A stretch of DNA of 64,000 bases, taken from positions 1,224,246 to 1,288,245 of the forward strand of contig NZ_FNWD01000002.1 in the NCBI RefSeq assembly GCF_900104655.1, in the 5' to 3' direction. The notes beneath the pieces were generated by a model that saw only the letters and a program-made list of their open reading frames with translations, was not told the DNA's origin and searched no databases. This DNA comes from Millionella massiliensis (GTDB lineage Bacteria > Bacteroidota > Bacteroidia > Bacteroidales > Rikenellaceae). Both the position numbers and the translations under genes were made by a program. Position 1 is the stretch's first letter, and every line of letters begins with the position of its first letter. Below, one piece after another: positions 37,333 to 47,188 of the stretch.

Positions 37333-38334
37333 CGTGTGTTCAGGAATCGTGAGTGGTGAAAGGAGAAAAAGTTTGAAATTTATTTCACAAACATCGTGCC
37401 ATTTGTTAATTACACAACATTCTTTTTGTCATTTTTTCACATTTCACGCGAACCTTTTGGGCGAGAAAAACAGACCACCAGAACGGCCGCCCACCTCTTT
37501 GCAGCAGACATACGAACTGCCCGAACGGGCCACAGGCTGGCCGAATCGAGAGCTGCATCATTAGATGCGTCAGGTATTCGAGCACGATACAGGCACGGAC
37601 ACAGGCGACTGGCACGGGCGGAAGCAACTTCGTTGCCAAGAGACAGCTATTTAACCTGCCGCGAGTCTTATACAGACAAGGCTGCAAGTTGCCTGCATGG
37701 ACCGCAGACCGCATCGACAGACATACACTACCTAATTGGGCGGGACGGGAGGAATTGGTTATTGGAACGTGCCACAGGGGTACTTGAATGGGGTACGGCC
37801 ACCGTCACAACCAACGATCCGAATACCTCCCCCAACGACGATATCCCACTCCTTATGCCCGCGGATCGGGCATTCCGAGCCCGTCATACCGGAATCCACC
37901 GCACCTCCGGTTAAAATTAAACATCAGATATGCAAAGTTATACACACAAATACTAACGTTACACATAACGACAATACTATCCGTACCAATAGCACCAACC
38001 AACACATAACATTGATTATCTGCATTTTACAATTTAAAAAACATCTTTAAGTCTAATATTAACCTCCATAAGCATACTAATCACACAATTATACTATCGA
38101 TACTAATGATAATAATCTAAAATTTCGGACGCGCACACCCCGATCAGAAAGCGGCAAGACCCGCTGCACATACTATCCACTTTCCCCCTGCTCGAACCAC
38201 ACTCGGCGACCTGCCTGCGGCAACTCGCGCCTCCAGCCCATCAGGGGATCACCCGCCCACATTCGTACCCAGACTCACCTCTCGCAGCATCCGATTCGCA
38301 GGAAACTGGGACCACAACTGAGGCCAACTGTAAC
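37333..38334. other. Gene-free stretch, partly A/T-rich
   Basis: This stretch of about 1 kb upstream of the LRR lipoprotein holds the gene's leader/promoter and, from 37910 to 38130, distinctly A/T-rich DNA. An open frame at 37396-37914 has basic, low-complexity content and no motif; I do not accept it as a gene. Confidence 0.5.
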
Positions 38335-38955
38335 AAACCGTCGCAGCCTGTCGGCAAAAGCCACCGCAGCCCGTGTGAGGGCAATTCAGGACTATACGCA
38401 ATGCAGAACTCAAAAAGCCCGCGAGTGCAAAAAGAGAGAAACGAACGATTTGCTTAACAGCGAATCGTTCGTTTCTCTTTGAGCGGGCTTTGTTCTCAGA
38501 TTAATCGTTCTCCGACTGCCCTGCGCGGGCGGCGTCCGCGTGCTCGCGGCGGAGCAATGATTTGTTTGCATCGACAGCTAACAGCCGTAAAGTGCACGGT
38601 CTAGCTTCGGTTCGAGGTAATACCAGTCTGACGGTGTGCCCGAAGGCACCGCCCGCCCGGCGTGAGGGCAGTTCTGTACTGTTCGCAGTGCTGGACTCAA
38701 AAAGCCCGCGAGTGCAAAAAGAGAGAAACGAGCGATTCGCGCAGCGGCGAATCATTCGTTTCTCTTTGAGCGGGCTTTGTCCTCAGATTAATCGTTCTCC
38801 GACTGCCCTGCGCGGGCGGCGTCCGCGTGCTCGCGGCGGAGCAATGATTTGTTTGCATCGACAGCTAGCAGCCGTAAAGTGTACGGTATAACTTCAGTTC
38901 GATATAATACCACTCAGACGGAATGGCCGGAGGCACCGTGCTCGCGACGGAGCAG
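38335..38955 (+). repeat. Array of two nested-palindrome repeats
   Basis: The first unit has a degraded left arm and an inner hairpin at about 38429-38482 (AGAGAAACGAACGATT with GAATCGTTCGTTTCTCT). The second has a full left arm and an inner hairpin at about 38716-38768. Both have the right arm ACTGCCCTGCGCGGGCGGC. A third leader starts near 38840 and breaks off at 38955. Confidence 0.83.
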
Positions 38956-38989
38956 GGGGGAGGGCTTGCTCATAGCCGTTATCTCTACC

Positions 38990-39823
38990 TCACCATCGGA
39001 AGGTCACGGCAAACTGGATCGCAATCGACTCGGACAACCGTCGGAAGGTGTTGCGTGTGGTCTCGGTCAACTCGACGGAGTGCATCTGATAACCAGCCGA
39101 CAGACTATAGGCTATGTCGCTGCGGTCGACGTAGGCAATGCCGGCTCCAATCCGCATCAATACACCTTCATCCGAGAAATTGCGCGACTCGGCGGCAGGA
39201 TAGTTGCTGGTCGCAAAGTTGTAGCCGACCCGGAGATCAGCGAATGGACGTATCCCGCGGTTGCGGAAATAGCCGCGCATGTTGGCGAACAGCGCACAAC
39301 CGGTGGTGTTGGTCGAATGTTCGAAGAAGGCGTCGCTGAGGGCGTAAACATCGCGAATGCTGTTGATTCCCACACCGGCACCGACGAAAAGGTACTGGTT
39401 GATACCGTATCGGACATTCAACCCCACTTCATAGCGGTCCAGTCCTTCGTTACCTATGCCGAAACCATAGTCGCCGTAGAAGCCGAATTCCCATCGGGTG
39501 GCATCTTTCCAATTGGGATCATAGCGTTGGCAGAGGATGTAGGGATGGGGACGTTGGCGCCAGCGTTTGTTGTCACGGTCGCGGCGTACGGCAACAACAT
39601 CGTTGTACCAGACGGCCTGTTCGGTACCTTGCGGAGTCTGGAGCTCCACGATTTTTCCGTCCGGAGTGATGTAGGTGATCTGTCCGGTTGCGATAGAGCC
39701 ATTGCGGAGTCGCATCTGGATGTTTTTGTTGTCGGTCCGGTTCTGAGGAGGCGAATCCTGCGCTGAGGCGGGCTGGCAGAGGGCCAGAGCGAACCACACC
39801 GATAGAAGGGGGAGCAGTTTCAT
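38990..39823 (-). CDS. Outer-membrane beta-barrel protein
   Basis: This 277-residue exported protein has a signal peptide (LALCQPASAQ, cleavage after ASA). A polar N-terminal segment (about 25-85; GSIATGQITYITPDGKIVEL) could be a small periplasmic beta domain. Alternating aromatic strands follow and end in AIQFAVTFRW with a C-terminal aromatic, typical of BAM-inserted barrels. Specific function is unknown. It is transcribed with the same polarity as the next barrel gene but separated by a terminator. Confidence 0.78.
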   Translation of the reverse strand: MKLLPLLSVWFALALCQPASAQDSPPQNRTDNKNIQMRLRNGSIATGQITYITPDGKIVELQTPQGTEQAVWYNDVVAVRRDRDNKRWRQRPHPYILCQRYDPNWKDATRWEFGFYGDYGFGIGNEGLDRYEVGLNVRYGINQYLFVGAGVGINSIRDVYALSDAFFEHSTNTTGCALFANMRGYFRNRGIRPFADLRVGYNFATSNYPAAESRNFSDEGVLMRIGAGIAYVDRSDIAYSLSAGYQMHSVELTETTRNTFRRLSESIAIQFAVTFRW

Positions 39824-39921
39824 GGCTTCAGGATTTAGGATTGCAATAAAGGTAGTAAAAAAAACGGAGCAATCCTAATGCTAAAGACGATGTTGTGAAA
39901 ATAATCCGGAGAAAAGAATGA

Positions 39922-39973
39922 AAATAAAAAAGTCAGACGTTTTCTCGATGGTAATTCCGAAAAAACGTCTGAC
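39922..39973 (-). terminator. Intrinsic terminator of the PorT-type barrel gene
   Basis: On the minus strand a 12-bp stem GTCAGACGTTTT/AAAACGTCTGAC is followed by TTTTTTATTTTC, 39 bp past the stop codon. Confidence 0.8.
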
Positions 39974-40011
39974 CTGAAGTGGGTGGTTGAAAGCCAGGAA
40001 ATCGTGCTTGT

Positions 40012-40599
40012 TTAGAAGCGGATACCGGCCGTCAGTTGGAATACGTTATTGCGGGAGTCGCCGGCTTTCAGAGCATGGCTGACGCCGAAGTTGTAGCGGG
40101 CGTCGAGTACGATCGGGCCGAGGTCGTATGAGATGCCGACCGGGATGGATACGTCGGCCGTATGGAATGCGTTTCCGACTCCTAATTTGGTTTTGTTCCC
40201 GTCAACCTTTTCAATCGAGCGTGCGCCGAGACAGAAACCGGCTTGTACCCCGGTTTTCAAGGCCAGGTTTTCGGTCACGTAGAAATTGGCCAGCACCGGG
40301 ACATTCAGGTAGTGGCTTTTGAGACGATCTTTGATTTTGATACCTTCTTCGGTGTATTTGTCCGTTACACCCTGGCGGGAGTAGAGCAGTTCAGCTTGCA
40401 CACCAATCCAATCTGCAACGCGGAGTTCTCCGAATACACCGGCCGTGAAGCCAACTTTGGCATTCATGTCGCTGTGGCTCATACTGGATACGTTGAAACC
40501 TACTTTAGGACCCCAACTGAAATTTTGTGCCGAAGCGGCACCGGTTCCCACGAACAGGGCGGCTGCGGCGGCTACCAGTGTTAAAGCAAATCTTTTCAT
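40012..40599 (-). CDS. PorT-type outer-membrane beta-barrel protein
   Basis: The 195-residue protein starts at MKRFALTLVAAAAALFVG, with a signal peptide ending SAQ. The mature part (WGPKVGFNVSSMSHSD, GVFGELRVADWIGVQAELLY, VFQLTAGIRF) matches the small beta-barrel domain common in Bacteroidetes (PF13568/PorT-like), with a C-terminal Phe. It is placed in the outer membrane; substrate and role are unknown. A strong terminator follows. Its promoter would lie within the end of the PPTase gene. Confidence 0.85.
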   Translation of the reverse strand: MKRFALTLVAAAAALFVGTGAASAQNFSWGPKVGFNVSSMSHSDMNAKVGFTAGVFGELRVADWIGVQAELLYSRQGVTDKYTEEGIKIKDRLKSHYLNVPVLANFYVTENLALKTGVQAGFCLGARSIEKVDGNKTKLGVGNAFHTADVSIPVGISYDLGPIVLDARYNFGVSHALKAGDSRNNVFQLTAGIRF

Positions 40600-40631
40600 A
40601 ACCGTAAAATTTAAAAGGTTATCGATTGTCA

Positions 40632-41270
40632 CTAAGTTATACTTTTTTTTCGGAAAGAACCGCAAACGGCGATTAAATCCTTCCAAAAGAACACCTCAAG
40701 CGAAATATCGTTCATATTTACGGTTAATAGCAAAGTCTGTGCCGTGGTGCTGTGCAGCCGGATTTGTTGTCGAAAATCGATTCCGGGAGTGCCAAGGGCT
40801 TTGTAGGCAGCCTCTTTGGCACACCAGACCACGAGGCCGGGATTGGACGGCAGAAACGGGGTGCCGAGGGCGATTTCGTCGGGGGTGGCGATGCGATTGG
40901 CAACACGGGCGGCGGGGCGGGAGGCGTGTTCGATGTCGACGCCGCAGGGACCGTAGGGGCTGGCCATCAGGGTAACCCAGCCGGTGGTGTGGGAGATCGA
41001 GAGGTGGAGATCGTTGCGATCGAGTGCGCAGGGACGCCCTTCGGGGGTGTAGCCAATCGAGGTGGCGAGGGCTTCGCGGGCGATGACACGGCTGCCGAGC
41101 CACTCTTTGCGGCGTTGTTCCTGACGAGGATCGATTCGCTCGAAGCGGGCGGTGTCGGCGGCAGTGAGGTTGGCTCGAGCCGTCAGCTCGGTTTCGGTAA
41201 CGGCGTCGAGCGGTAGCAGATAGAGGGTTCCGTGGCGGACGGTGAGCTTAGTTATCGGTGCTGTCGCCAT
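40632..41270 (-). CDS. 4'-phosphopantetheinyl transferase (Sfp-type)
   Basis: This 212-residue protein has the PPTase signatures CGVDIEHA and WCAKEAAYKALG, with the Mg2+-binding Asp/Glu. It transfers phosphopantetheine from CoA to carrier proteins. Its length and a preceding LSISHTTGWV motif fit the Sfp class rather than the short AcpS class. It overlaps the end of gldE by 23 bp and is probably cotranscribed with it. No carrier-protein gene is in the window. Confidence 0.88.
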   Translation of the reverse strand: MATAPITKLTVRHGTLYLLPLDAVTETELTARANLTAADTARFERIDPRQEQRRKEWLGSRVIAREALATSIGYTPEGRPCALDRNDLHLSISHTTGWVTLMASPYGPCGVDIEHASRPAARVANRIATPDEIALGTPFLPSNPGLVVWCAKEAAYKALGTPGIDFRQQIRLHSTTAQTLLLTVNMNDISLEVFFWKDLIAVCGSFRKKSIT

Positions 41271-42576
41271 CGGATGTGTCGTCGTTGTGGAGGGTGATTT
41301 CGACCTGGGTGATGCGTCGGTTTTCGACCTTGAGGGCCTTGAATTCGATGTTGTCGTGGTTGACGCTGTCGCCTTCGTTGAAGAATTCGCCGCGGATCTC
41401 GAGCATCAGACCAGCCAGCGTATCAGCGTCGCCGCGCACCGGGTCGAGAAAGGTGTCCGGAAGGTCCAGCACGCGCAGAAAGTCGCCCAGGTGGGTACGT
41501 CCCTCGAAGATGTAATGGTTGGCGTCAATTTGCTGGTAGGGGGCGGCTTCGGTGTCCGATTCGTCGGCAATCTCACCGACGATCTCTTCGAGGATGTCTT
41601 CGAGCGAGACGATCCCCAGCGTACCGCCGTATTCGTCCACCACCACGGCGATGTGAATCTTGCGTTTCTGGAAATCTTCGAGCAGGTCGTTGATCTTTTT
41701 GTGCTCGGGCACAAAGTAGGCAGGACGCAGCAGTTGCTGCCATCCGAAGTCGTCGTTTTCGCCCAGGTGCGGGAGCAGGTCTTTGACGTAGAGGATTCCT
41801 TTGATGTCGTCGAGGTCTTCGGCGTAGACGGGGATGCGCGAGAATCCGCTTTCGAGCACCGTGGTGCGTACTTCGGCGAAGGTGGCGGTCTGTTCGATGG
41901 CCACGACGTCGATACGGGGTTTCATGATCTGGTCGACTTCGGTGCGGACGAAGCGAACGATGCCGGTGAGCATCTTTTTGTCGTCGGCCGAGTCGGCTTC
42001 GGCGATCTCGATGGCGTCGGTGAGTTCGCTCATCGAGAGGTTGGCCTGTTTGCGGGCCAGGGCCGAGGTGATCGACCCGCCGGCTTTGATGAGCAACGTG
42101 GCCAGCGGACGGAAGGCGCGTTGCAGGGTGAGTAGCGGCAGTGCCATCTTCCGGCTGAAGCTGAGGGTGTTGTAGGCGGCGAAGATTTTGGGCATGATCT
42201 CGCCGAAGAGCAGCAGCAGGAAGGTCACCAGGATAACCTTGACGATGAATTCCACGGCGGAGGCCTGACCGAAGAGGATGATATGGTCGATGATGGAGTT
42301 GGCCATCAGGATGGCGCCGATGTTGACCAGGTTATTGGTGATGAGGATCGTGGAGAGCAGCCGGTCTTTGTCTTCGAGCAGGTGGAGGGCTGCCTGCGAT
42401 TGTCGGTTGTCCGACTCTTCGAGGTCGCGGAGGTCGCCCGGCGAGAGGGAGAAATAGGCGGTTTCAGAGCCTGATACCAGCGCCGAAACGGTTAGTAGTG
42501 CGGCCAGTACCAGCAGCATCCAGATCAGATTCGGGTCGAAGGCCAGAATTTCGACCCCTTGAAAATAGTCGTCCAT
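41248..42576 (-). CDS. gldE: Gliding motility-associated GldE (CNNM/CBS membrane protein)
   Basis: This 442-residue protein has an N-terminal DUF21 membrane domain with about four helices (LIWMLLVLAALLTVSALVSG, VKVILVTFLLLLFGEIMPKI), two CBS domains (about 215-345), and a C-terminal CorC/HlyC domain. In gliding Bacteroidetes gldE sits with gldD; here gldD is absent and a PPTase gene follows. Alistipes-like bacteria are non-gliding, so the protein may serve cation efflux or lipoprotein quality roles instead. The start ATG fits the first helix. Confidence 0.88.
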   Translation of the reverse strand: MDDYFQGVEILAFDPNLIWMLLVLAALLTVSALVSGSETAYFSLSPGDLRDLEESDNRQSQAALHLLEDKDRLLSTILITNNLVNIGAILMANSIIDHIILFGQASAVEFIVKVILVTFLLLLFGEIMPKIFAAYNTLSFSRKMALPLLTLQRAFRPLATLLIKAGGSITSALARKQANLSMSELTDAIEIAEADSADDKKMLTGIVRFVRTEVDQIMKPRIDVVAIEQTATFAEVRTTVLESGFSRIPVYAEDLDDIKGILYVKDLLPHLGENDDFGWQQLLRPAYFVPEHKKINDLLEDFQKRKIHIAVVVDEYGGTLGIVSLEDILEEIVGEIADESDTEAAPYQQIDANHYIFEGRTHLGDFLRVLDLPDTFLDPVRGDADTLAGLMLEIRGEFFNEGDSVNHDNIEFKALKVENRRITQVEITLHNDDTSDGDSTDN

Positions 42577-42661
42577 AGATGCCGCAAAGATAGTGTTTTT
42601 TGTCTATTCGGATGATGTTCTTCGGGTAAGTGGCTTGAAAAGGGGACATTGGCGGGCTATG

Positions 42662-43700
42662 TAAATAAATCACTGCTCCGCCGCTGCGAGCACGGTGCCT
42701 CCGGGCACTCCGTCAGAGTGGTATTACATTGAACCGAAGCTGGACCGTATACTTTACGGCTGTTAGCTGTCAATGCAAACAAGCCTCTGCTCCGCCGCGA
42801 GCACGCGGACGCCGCCCGCGAAGGGCAGTCGGAGAACGATTAATCTGAGAACAAAGCCCGCTCAAAGTGAGACGAACAATTCGCCGTTGCACGAATCGTT
42901 CGTTTCTCTCTTTTTCGTGATCACGGGCTTTCCAAAACAAGACAGTTCATCGCGGACAGTACGGAACTGCCCTCACGCCGGGCGGGCGGTGGCTTCGGCC
43001 ACTCCGTCAGACTGGTATTACCTCGAACCGAAGTTGTACCGTACACTTTACGTCTGTCAGCTGTCACCGCAAACCAACCTCTGTTCCGCCGCGAGCACGC
43101 GGACGCCGCCCGCGAAGGGCAGTCAGAGAACGATTAATCTGAGAACAAAAGCCCACTCAAAGAGAAACGAACAATTCGCCGTTGCGCGAATCGTTCGTTT
43201 CTCTCTTTTTCGCAATCACGGGCTTTCCAAAACAAGACAGTTCATCGCGGACAGTACGGAACTGCCCTCACGCCGGGCGGGCGGTGCCTCCGGGCACTCC
43301 GTCAGAGTGGTATTACCTCGAACTGAAGCTATACCGTACACTTTACGTCTGCTAGTTGTCGATGCAAACAAACCTCTGCTCCGCCGCGAGCACGCGGACG
43401 CCGCCCGCGCAGGGCAGTCGGAGAACGATTAATCTGAGAACAAAGCCCGCTCAAAGAGAAATGAACAATTCGCCGTTGCGCGAATCGTTCGTTTCTCTCT
43501 TTTTACGCTCGCGGGCTTTTTGAACACAACACTGCGAACAGTACGGAACTGCCCTCACGCCGGGCGGGCGGTGCCTTCGGGCACACCGTCAGACTGGTAT
43601 TACCTCGAACCGAAGTTGTACCGTACATTTTACGTTTGTCAGCTGTCACCGCAAACCAATTGCAGCTCCGCTGCGGGCACTCCGATAGACTGGCAGTTCA
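42662..43700 (-). repeat. Nested-palindrome repeat array in reverse orientation
   Basis: At least three full units lie on the opposite strand relative to the other arrays, with a boundary fragment at each end. Inner hairpins are at about 42857-42914, 43152-43207 and 43451-43505, with CGAACAATTCGCCGTTGC-type arms. The array fills the whole gap between gldE and tpiA. Right arms read GCGAAGGGCAGT or GCGCAGGGCAGT on the plus strand. Confidence 0.85.
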
Positions 43701-43748
43701 TCGAAAGAGAGCCGCCACCAAATACAAAGGCGCAACGCCTCCAACAAC

Positions 43749-43780
43749 AAAAAAGGCAGGCTCTTCCGAAAAGAGCCTGC
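43749..43780 (-). terminator. Intrinsic terminator of the sufE-tpiA operon
   Basis: On the minus strand a stem of about 10 bp (GCAGGCTCTT/AAGAGCCTGC) is followed by CTTTTTT, 24 bp past the tpiA stop. Confidence 0.85.
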
Positions 43781-43803
43781 CCCAAAGCGTGACGGGAAAT
43801 GTC

Positions 43804-44559
43804 TTAGAATGCTTTTGCAATAGCGATGAAGTCAGCAGCTACAAGCGAAGCACCACCGATCAGACCGCCATCAACATCGGCTTTGCTGAAGATTTCAGCA
43901 GCGTTGCCCGGTTTGCAGCTACCACCGTAGAGGATCGGAGTCTGGGCAGCAGCAGCTTCACCGAATTTTTCGGCCAGCACCTGACGGATGAAGGCATGGA
44001 TTTCCTGAGCCTGGTCAGCCGTAGCGGTTTTACCGGTACCGATGGCCCATACGGGTTCGTAAGCGATCACCAGTTTGGCGAACTGTTCGGGGGTGAGGTT
44101 GAATACCACCTCTTCGATCTGAGTACGTACAACGTCGAAGTGTTTGCCGGCTTCGCGTTCGTCGAGTTTTTCGCCCACGCAGTAGATCGGAGCCAGACCC
44201 TGAGCATAGGCCAGAGCCATTTTCTTGTTCAGCGTTTCGCTGGTTTCACCGTAGTATTCGCGACGTTCCGAGTGGCCGAGGATCACGTACTGTGCGCCAA
44301 GCGAAGCGATCATTTTGGCCGAAACTTCACCGGTGTAGGCACCCGATTCGTGGTCGGCGCAGTTCTGGGCCGAAACGGCGATGCCGGCAGCTGCGGCTTC
44401 GTCTTTCACGCAGCAGATGTGGGTGAACGGTACCCCGACGATCAGTTCAACGTCAGCCGGAGCAGTGCTTTTCAGCGCAGCTACGCCTTTGAGGAGTTCA
44501 ACGCCTTCGGCGGGCGTGGTGTTCATTTTCCAGTTGCCAGCAACGATTTTTCTTCTCAT
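43804..44559 (-). CDS. tpiA: Triosephosphate isomerase
   Basis: This 251-residue enzyme of glycolysis interconverts DHAP and glyceraldehyde-3-phosphate. Visible: AGNWKMN with the catalytic Lys (residues 8-14), [11 protein letters not shown] with His, [14 protein letters not shown] with the catalytic Glu, and ILYGGSCKP at the phosphate loop. Length is normal. It lies 57 bp downstream of the DUF59 gene and is probably part of the same transcript, ending at the terminator described. Confidence 0.97.
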   Translation of the reverse strand: MRRKIVAGNWKMNTTPAEGVELLKGVAALKSTAPADVELIVGVPFTHICCVKDEAAAAGIAVSAQNCADHESGAYTGEVSAKMIASLGAQYVILGHSERREYYGETSETLNKKMALAYAQGLAPIYCVGEKLDEREAGKHFDVVRTQIEEVVFNLTPEQFAKLVIAYEPVWAIGTGKTATADQAQEIHAFIRQVLAEKFGEAAAAQTPILYGGSCKPGNAAEIFSKADVDGGLIGGASLVAADFIAIAKAF

Positions 44560-44616
44560 GGTATTTCGTTTTTTAGATGGTTTCTGTTTTGGGGGGAGGA
44601 GCCGCGGCCGACAGGG

Positions 44617-44940
44617 TTACATCATTCCCAGTTCGAGCAGCGCCTCTTCGCTCATCATCGAGCGGTCCCACTGGGGGTCGAACGTGAGGGTCACATCGAC
44701 CCGCTCGACGCCCTTGACCTTCAGCACATCGTCGTGGACCTGCTGCACGAGCTGATCGGCCATCGGACAGTTGGGCGCCGTGAGCGTCATCCGGATATTG
44801 GCCGTCCCTTCGGGGGTCATTTCGATCTCGTACACCAACCCCAGGTCATAAATATTGACCGGGATCTCAGGGTCGTATATGTTTTTGAGCGTATAGACGA
44901 TATCTTTCTCGATGTCGAGGATCTCTTGCGGTGTCATCAT
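44617..44940 (-). CDS. DUF59/MIP18 family iron-sulfur assembly protein
   Basis: This 107-residue protein matches the DUF59 (SufT/PaaD-like) family: IYDPEIPVNIYDLGLVYEI, then TAPNCPMADQL with the conserved Cys. It helps deliver or mature Fe-S clusters in the cytoplasm. It lies 21 bp downstream of sufE, which supports the role. The start may be either of the two adjacent ATGs (44940 or 44937). Confidence 0.9.
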   Translation of the reverse strand: MMTPQEILDIEKDIVYTLKNIYDPEIPVNIYDLGLVYEIEMTPEGTANIRMTLTAPNCPMADQLVQQVHDDVLKVKGVERVDVTLTFDPQWDRSMMSEEALLELGMM

Positions 44941-44961
44941 TTTCGTGCCTAAAGATAGGAT

Positions 44962-45387
44962 TTATTTTTGCATCGAGGCATATGCCGTGGCAAAGAGTTT
45001 CATCTGTTTGATCATGGCCAGCAGACCGTTGGCCCGCGTCGGGGAGAGGTTCTGCGCCAATCCGATCCGTTCGATGAAGTAGAGGTCAGCGTCGCGCACC
45101 TCGACCGGCGTGTGACCGTTCATCACACGGATCAACAGGGCGATGATCCCTTTGGTGATGATGGCGTCGCTGTCGGCCGTGAAGTACATCAGACCGTCGT
45201 CGCCGAGACGGGCGTCGACCCACACGCGGGACTGGCACCCTTTGATGAGAAACTGTTCGGTGCGGTGTTCGGGTGCGATCGCCGGCAGTTCGGAACTGAG
45301 TTCGATCAGGTAGTTATAGCGGTCGAGCCATTCGTCGAAGATGGAAAACTCTTCGATGATCTGATCCTGGGTCTCGTTGATAGTCAT
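44962..45387 (-). CDS. sufE: SufE-type sulfur acceptor protein
   Basis: The 141-residue protein has the SufE fold signature: an N-terminal helical part, LIKGCQSRVWV with the sulfur-accepting Cys near residue 51, and SPTRANGLLAMI. SufE takes persulfide from SufS and passes it to SufB. No sufS, sufB, sufC or sufD is in the window, so this is a detached copy. It is the first gene of a sufE/DUF59/tpiA unit. Confidence 0.92.
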   Translation of the reverse strand: MTINETQDQIIEEFSIFDEWLDRYNYLIELSSELPAIAPEHRTEQFLIKGCQSRVWVDARLGDDGLMYFTADSDAIITKGIIALLIRVMNGHTPVEVRDADLYFIERIGLAQNLSPTRANGLLAMIKQMKLFATAYASMQK

Positions 45388-45543
45388 ATATCGTAATTAC
45401 TCTTGATATTCAACCGTTAATTCTCTGTGGCGGGTCATGCCACACGCTCCATACCGAAGGGCGGCACGCTCCTCACCTACTCCCCTTTTGCACTCCGGCA
45501 CCCCCATCACGTTCCTCCGACCGGTTCACTCCCCCCCAAGCGG

Positions 45544-47157
45544 TTATTTCACCAGCACTTCGGGGATCGGGGTACCCGTAGCTGCGGGCGGAGGCGCGAT
45601 ACCGAGGATATCGGCCATCGTGGGAGCGACATCCGTCATGTTCACTTCGCGTTCGACATCCGTATTGCCGACCACGCCGCCGTACCAGATCAGCGGCACG
45701 TGGGTGTCGTAGTTGTAGGGCGAGCCCGAATCCGAGAGTCGACCTTCGGTGAGTTCGATCCATCCGGGCATCAGGTTAATCATCACGTCGCCCGAGTTGC
45801 GGGGGAAGTAACTGTTCTGCATGCTGGCCATCACCCCATCCGTAAAGTGGCCGTTCTGTAGGGCCGTAGCGGTAATAGCCTGCGACACGCCGCTGAACTG
45901 AATGGCGAAGTTGGCCACGAGGTTCTGAATTTCGGAGAGTTTATGGCCTTTCTGGTAGATTTCGCTCCGGTTCAGGTAGATCTGTTTGTTTTCAAACTTG
46001 AGCAGCCAATCGCCCTGACCGAGCTGGGCACCCAGGAAACCGGAGATGATGGCCGTAAACTGGCCATTATCGAAGAAGCCGGCCGGTACACGGCTGTTGG
46101 CCCGGATCGGATCCGAGGCACCGTGGTCCGAGCTCAGCACCACCAGCAGCCGGTCGCGTCCGACCTGTGTATCCAGGAATCCGAGCAGTGCGGCGATGTC
46201 CTCATCCAAACGGTAGTAGCTGTCTTCCAGTTCGACCGACGCCGTTCCGTACTTCTCACCGATGTGACGCGATGCGTCGAAGACAATGTTCAGAATATCC
46301 GGTGCATCGTCATTGCCCAACCCTTCGTAGATGATGGCCTGCACGGCAAAGTCTTTGACCAGCGTGTTTCCGGCGGGCGAAGCACACAGACGGTCGTAGT
46401 CATATTTCTTGCGGGTCAGGAAATCAAAGCTGATCCCTTTGGCCGAGTCGACGGCAATGTCGGTATATTCCGTGCTGTGGTACGATTTCAGAGGCCGTGA
46501 GATCTCCCACTGCTGCGACGAATAGCCGACCACCGATTCGTCACTGTTAAACTTGTCGACCCACTGGGGCAGCGCCGAAACGTAGTAGTTGCTGGTCACC
46601 CATTTCCCGTTCTTGCCGTTGAGCCAGTAGGCCGCATCGGCCGAGTGGCCGCCGAGCACCACCGAAGATACGGGGTCGAGCGCCACGCTGATCACTTTCG
46701 AATCCTTGACCATGGCCTTAAGCTGGTCGCCCACACCGGCGGCAATCAGGCCGCGCGGCGAGTATTGGCCGTCATATTCGTCACTGCCGACCGTAAAGGC
46801 TTTCTTGTCTGCGGCCAGTTCGATCTCCTCGCCCGTGGTGTAGTTGAACCAGCGTTCGCCGACCACTCCGTGCATGGCCGGATTGGTACCGGTAGCGATC
46901 GTGGCCAGCCCCGAACCGGTTCGGGTCAGCGCATAGTCGTACATGGCGTGGGTACAGAGCGCACCTTCGCGCACCAGCGCATGGAATCCCTTTTCGCCGA
47001 AGTTGTCGGCAAAGCGGAGCAGATAGTCGTAACGCATCTGGCTGACAACGATGTTGACCACCAGACGGGGACGCAGGCGGCTGATGGCCGAGGCCGCACG
47101 GACAGCAGGCGCAGCGACTGCCGCAACCAACAGGGAGAGGAAAAATTTACGGAGCAT
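45544..47157 (-). CDS. PafA-like alkaline phosphatase family protein, altered metal site
   Basis: This 537-residue exported protein has a signal peptide (about 1-22). The alkaline phosphatase superfamily fold shows TRTGSGLATIATGTNPAMHG with catalytic Thr about 80, FDASRHIGEKYG and SSDHGASDP as metal ligands, and DTHVPLIWYG near the end. In PafA-type enzymes the first metal ligand is Asp in VVDQMRxDY; here it reads VVSQMRYDY, with Ser39 in that place. Activity may be altered or lost. Substrate unknown. It ends 156 bp before sufE. Confidence 0.85.
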   Translation of the reverse strand: MLRKFFLSLLVAAVAAPAVRAASAISRLRPRLVVNIVVSQMRYDYLLRFADNFGEKGFHALVREGALCTHAMYDYALTRTGSGLATIATGTNPAMHGVVGERWFNYTTGEEIELAADKKAFTVGSDEYDGQYSPRGLIAAGVGDQLKAMVKDSKVISVALDPVSSVVLGGHSADAAYWLNGKNGKWVTSNYYVSALPQWVDKFNSDESVVGYSSQQWEISRPLKSYHSTEYTDIAVDSAKGISFDFLTRKKYDYDRLCASPAGNTLVKDFAVQAIIYEGLGNDDAPDILNIVFDASRHIGEKYGTASVELEDSYYRLDEDIAALLGFLDTQVGRDRLLVVLSSDHGASDPIRANSRVPAGFFDNGQFTAIISGFLGAQLGQGDWLLKFENKQIYLNRSEIYQKGHKLSEIQNLVANFAIQFSGVSQAITATALQNGHFTDGVMASMQNSYFPRNSGDVMINLMPGWIELTEGRLSDSGSPYNYDTHVPLIWYGGVVGNTDVEREVNMTDVAPTMADILGIAPPPAATGTPIPEVLVK

Positions 47158-47188
47158 AGGATCGTCTAAGAAAGTTCAAGCGACAAAT

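Noticed and set aside
37396..37914. 172-codon frame upstream of the LRR lipoprotein
   Set aside because: No motif, odd composition, and it overlaps the region where the LRR gene's promoter should lie.
38600..38640. tRNA T-arm-like sequence (GGTTCGAGG) in the repeats
   Set aside because: No acceptor, D or anticodon stems could be drawn around it in any copy.
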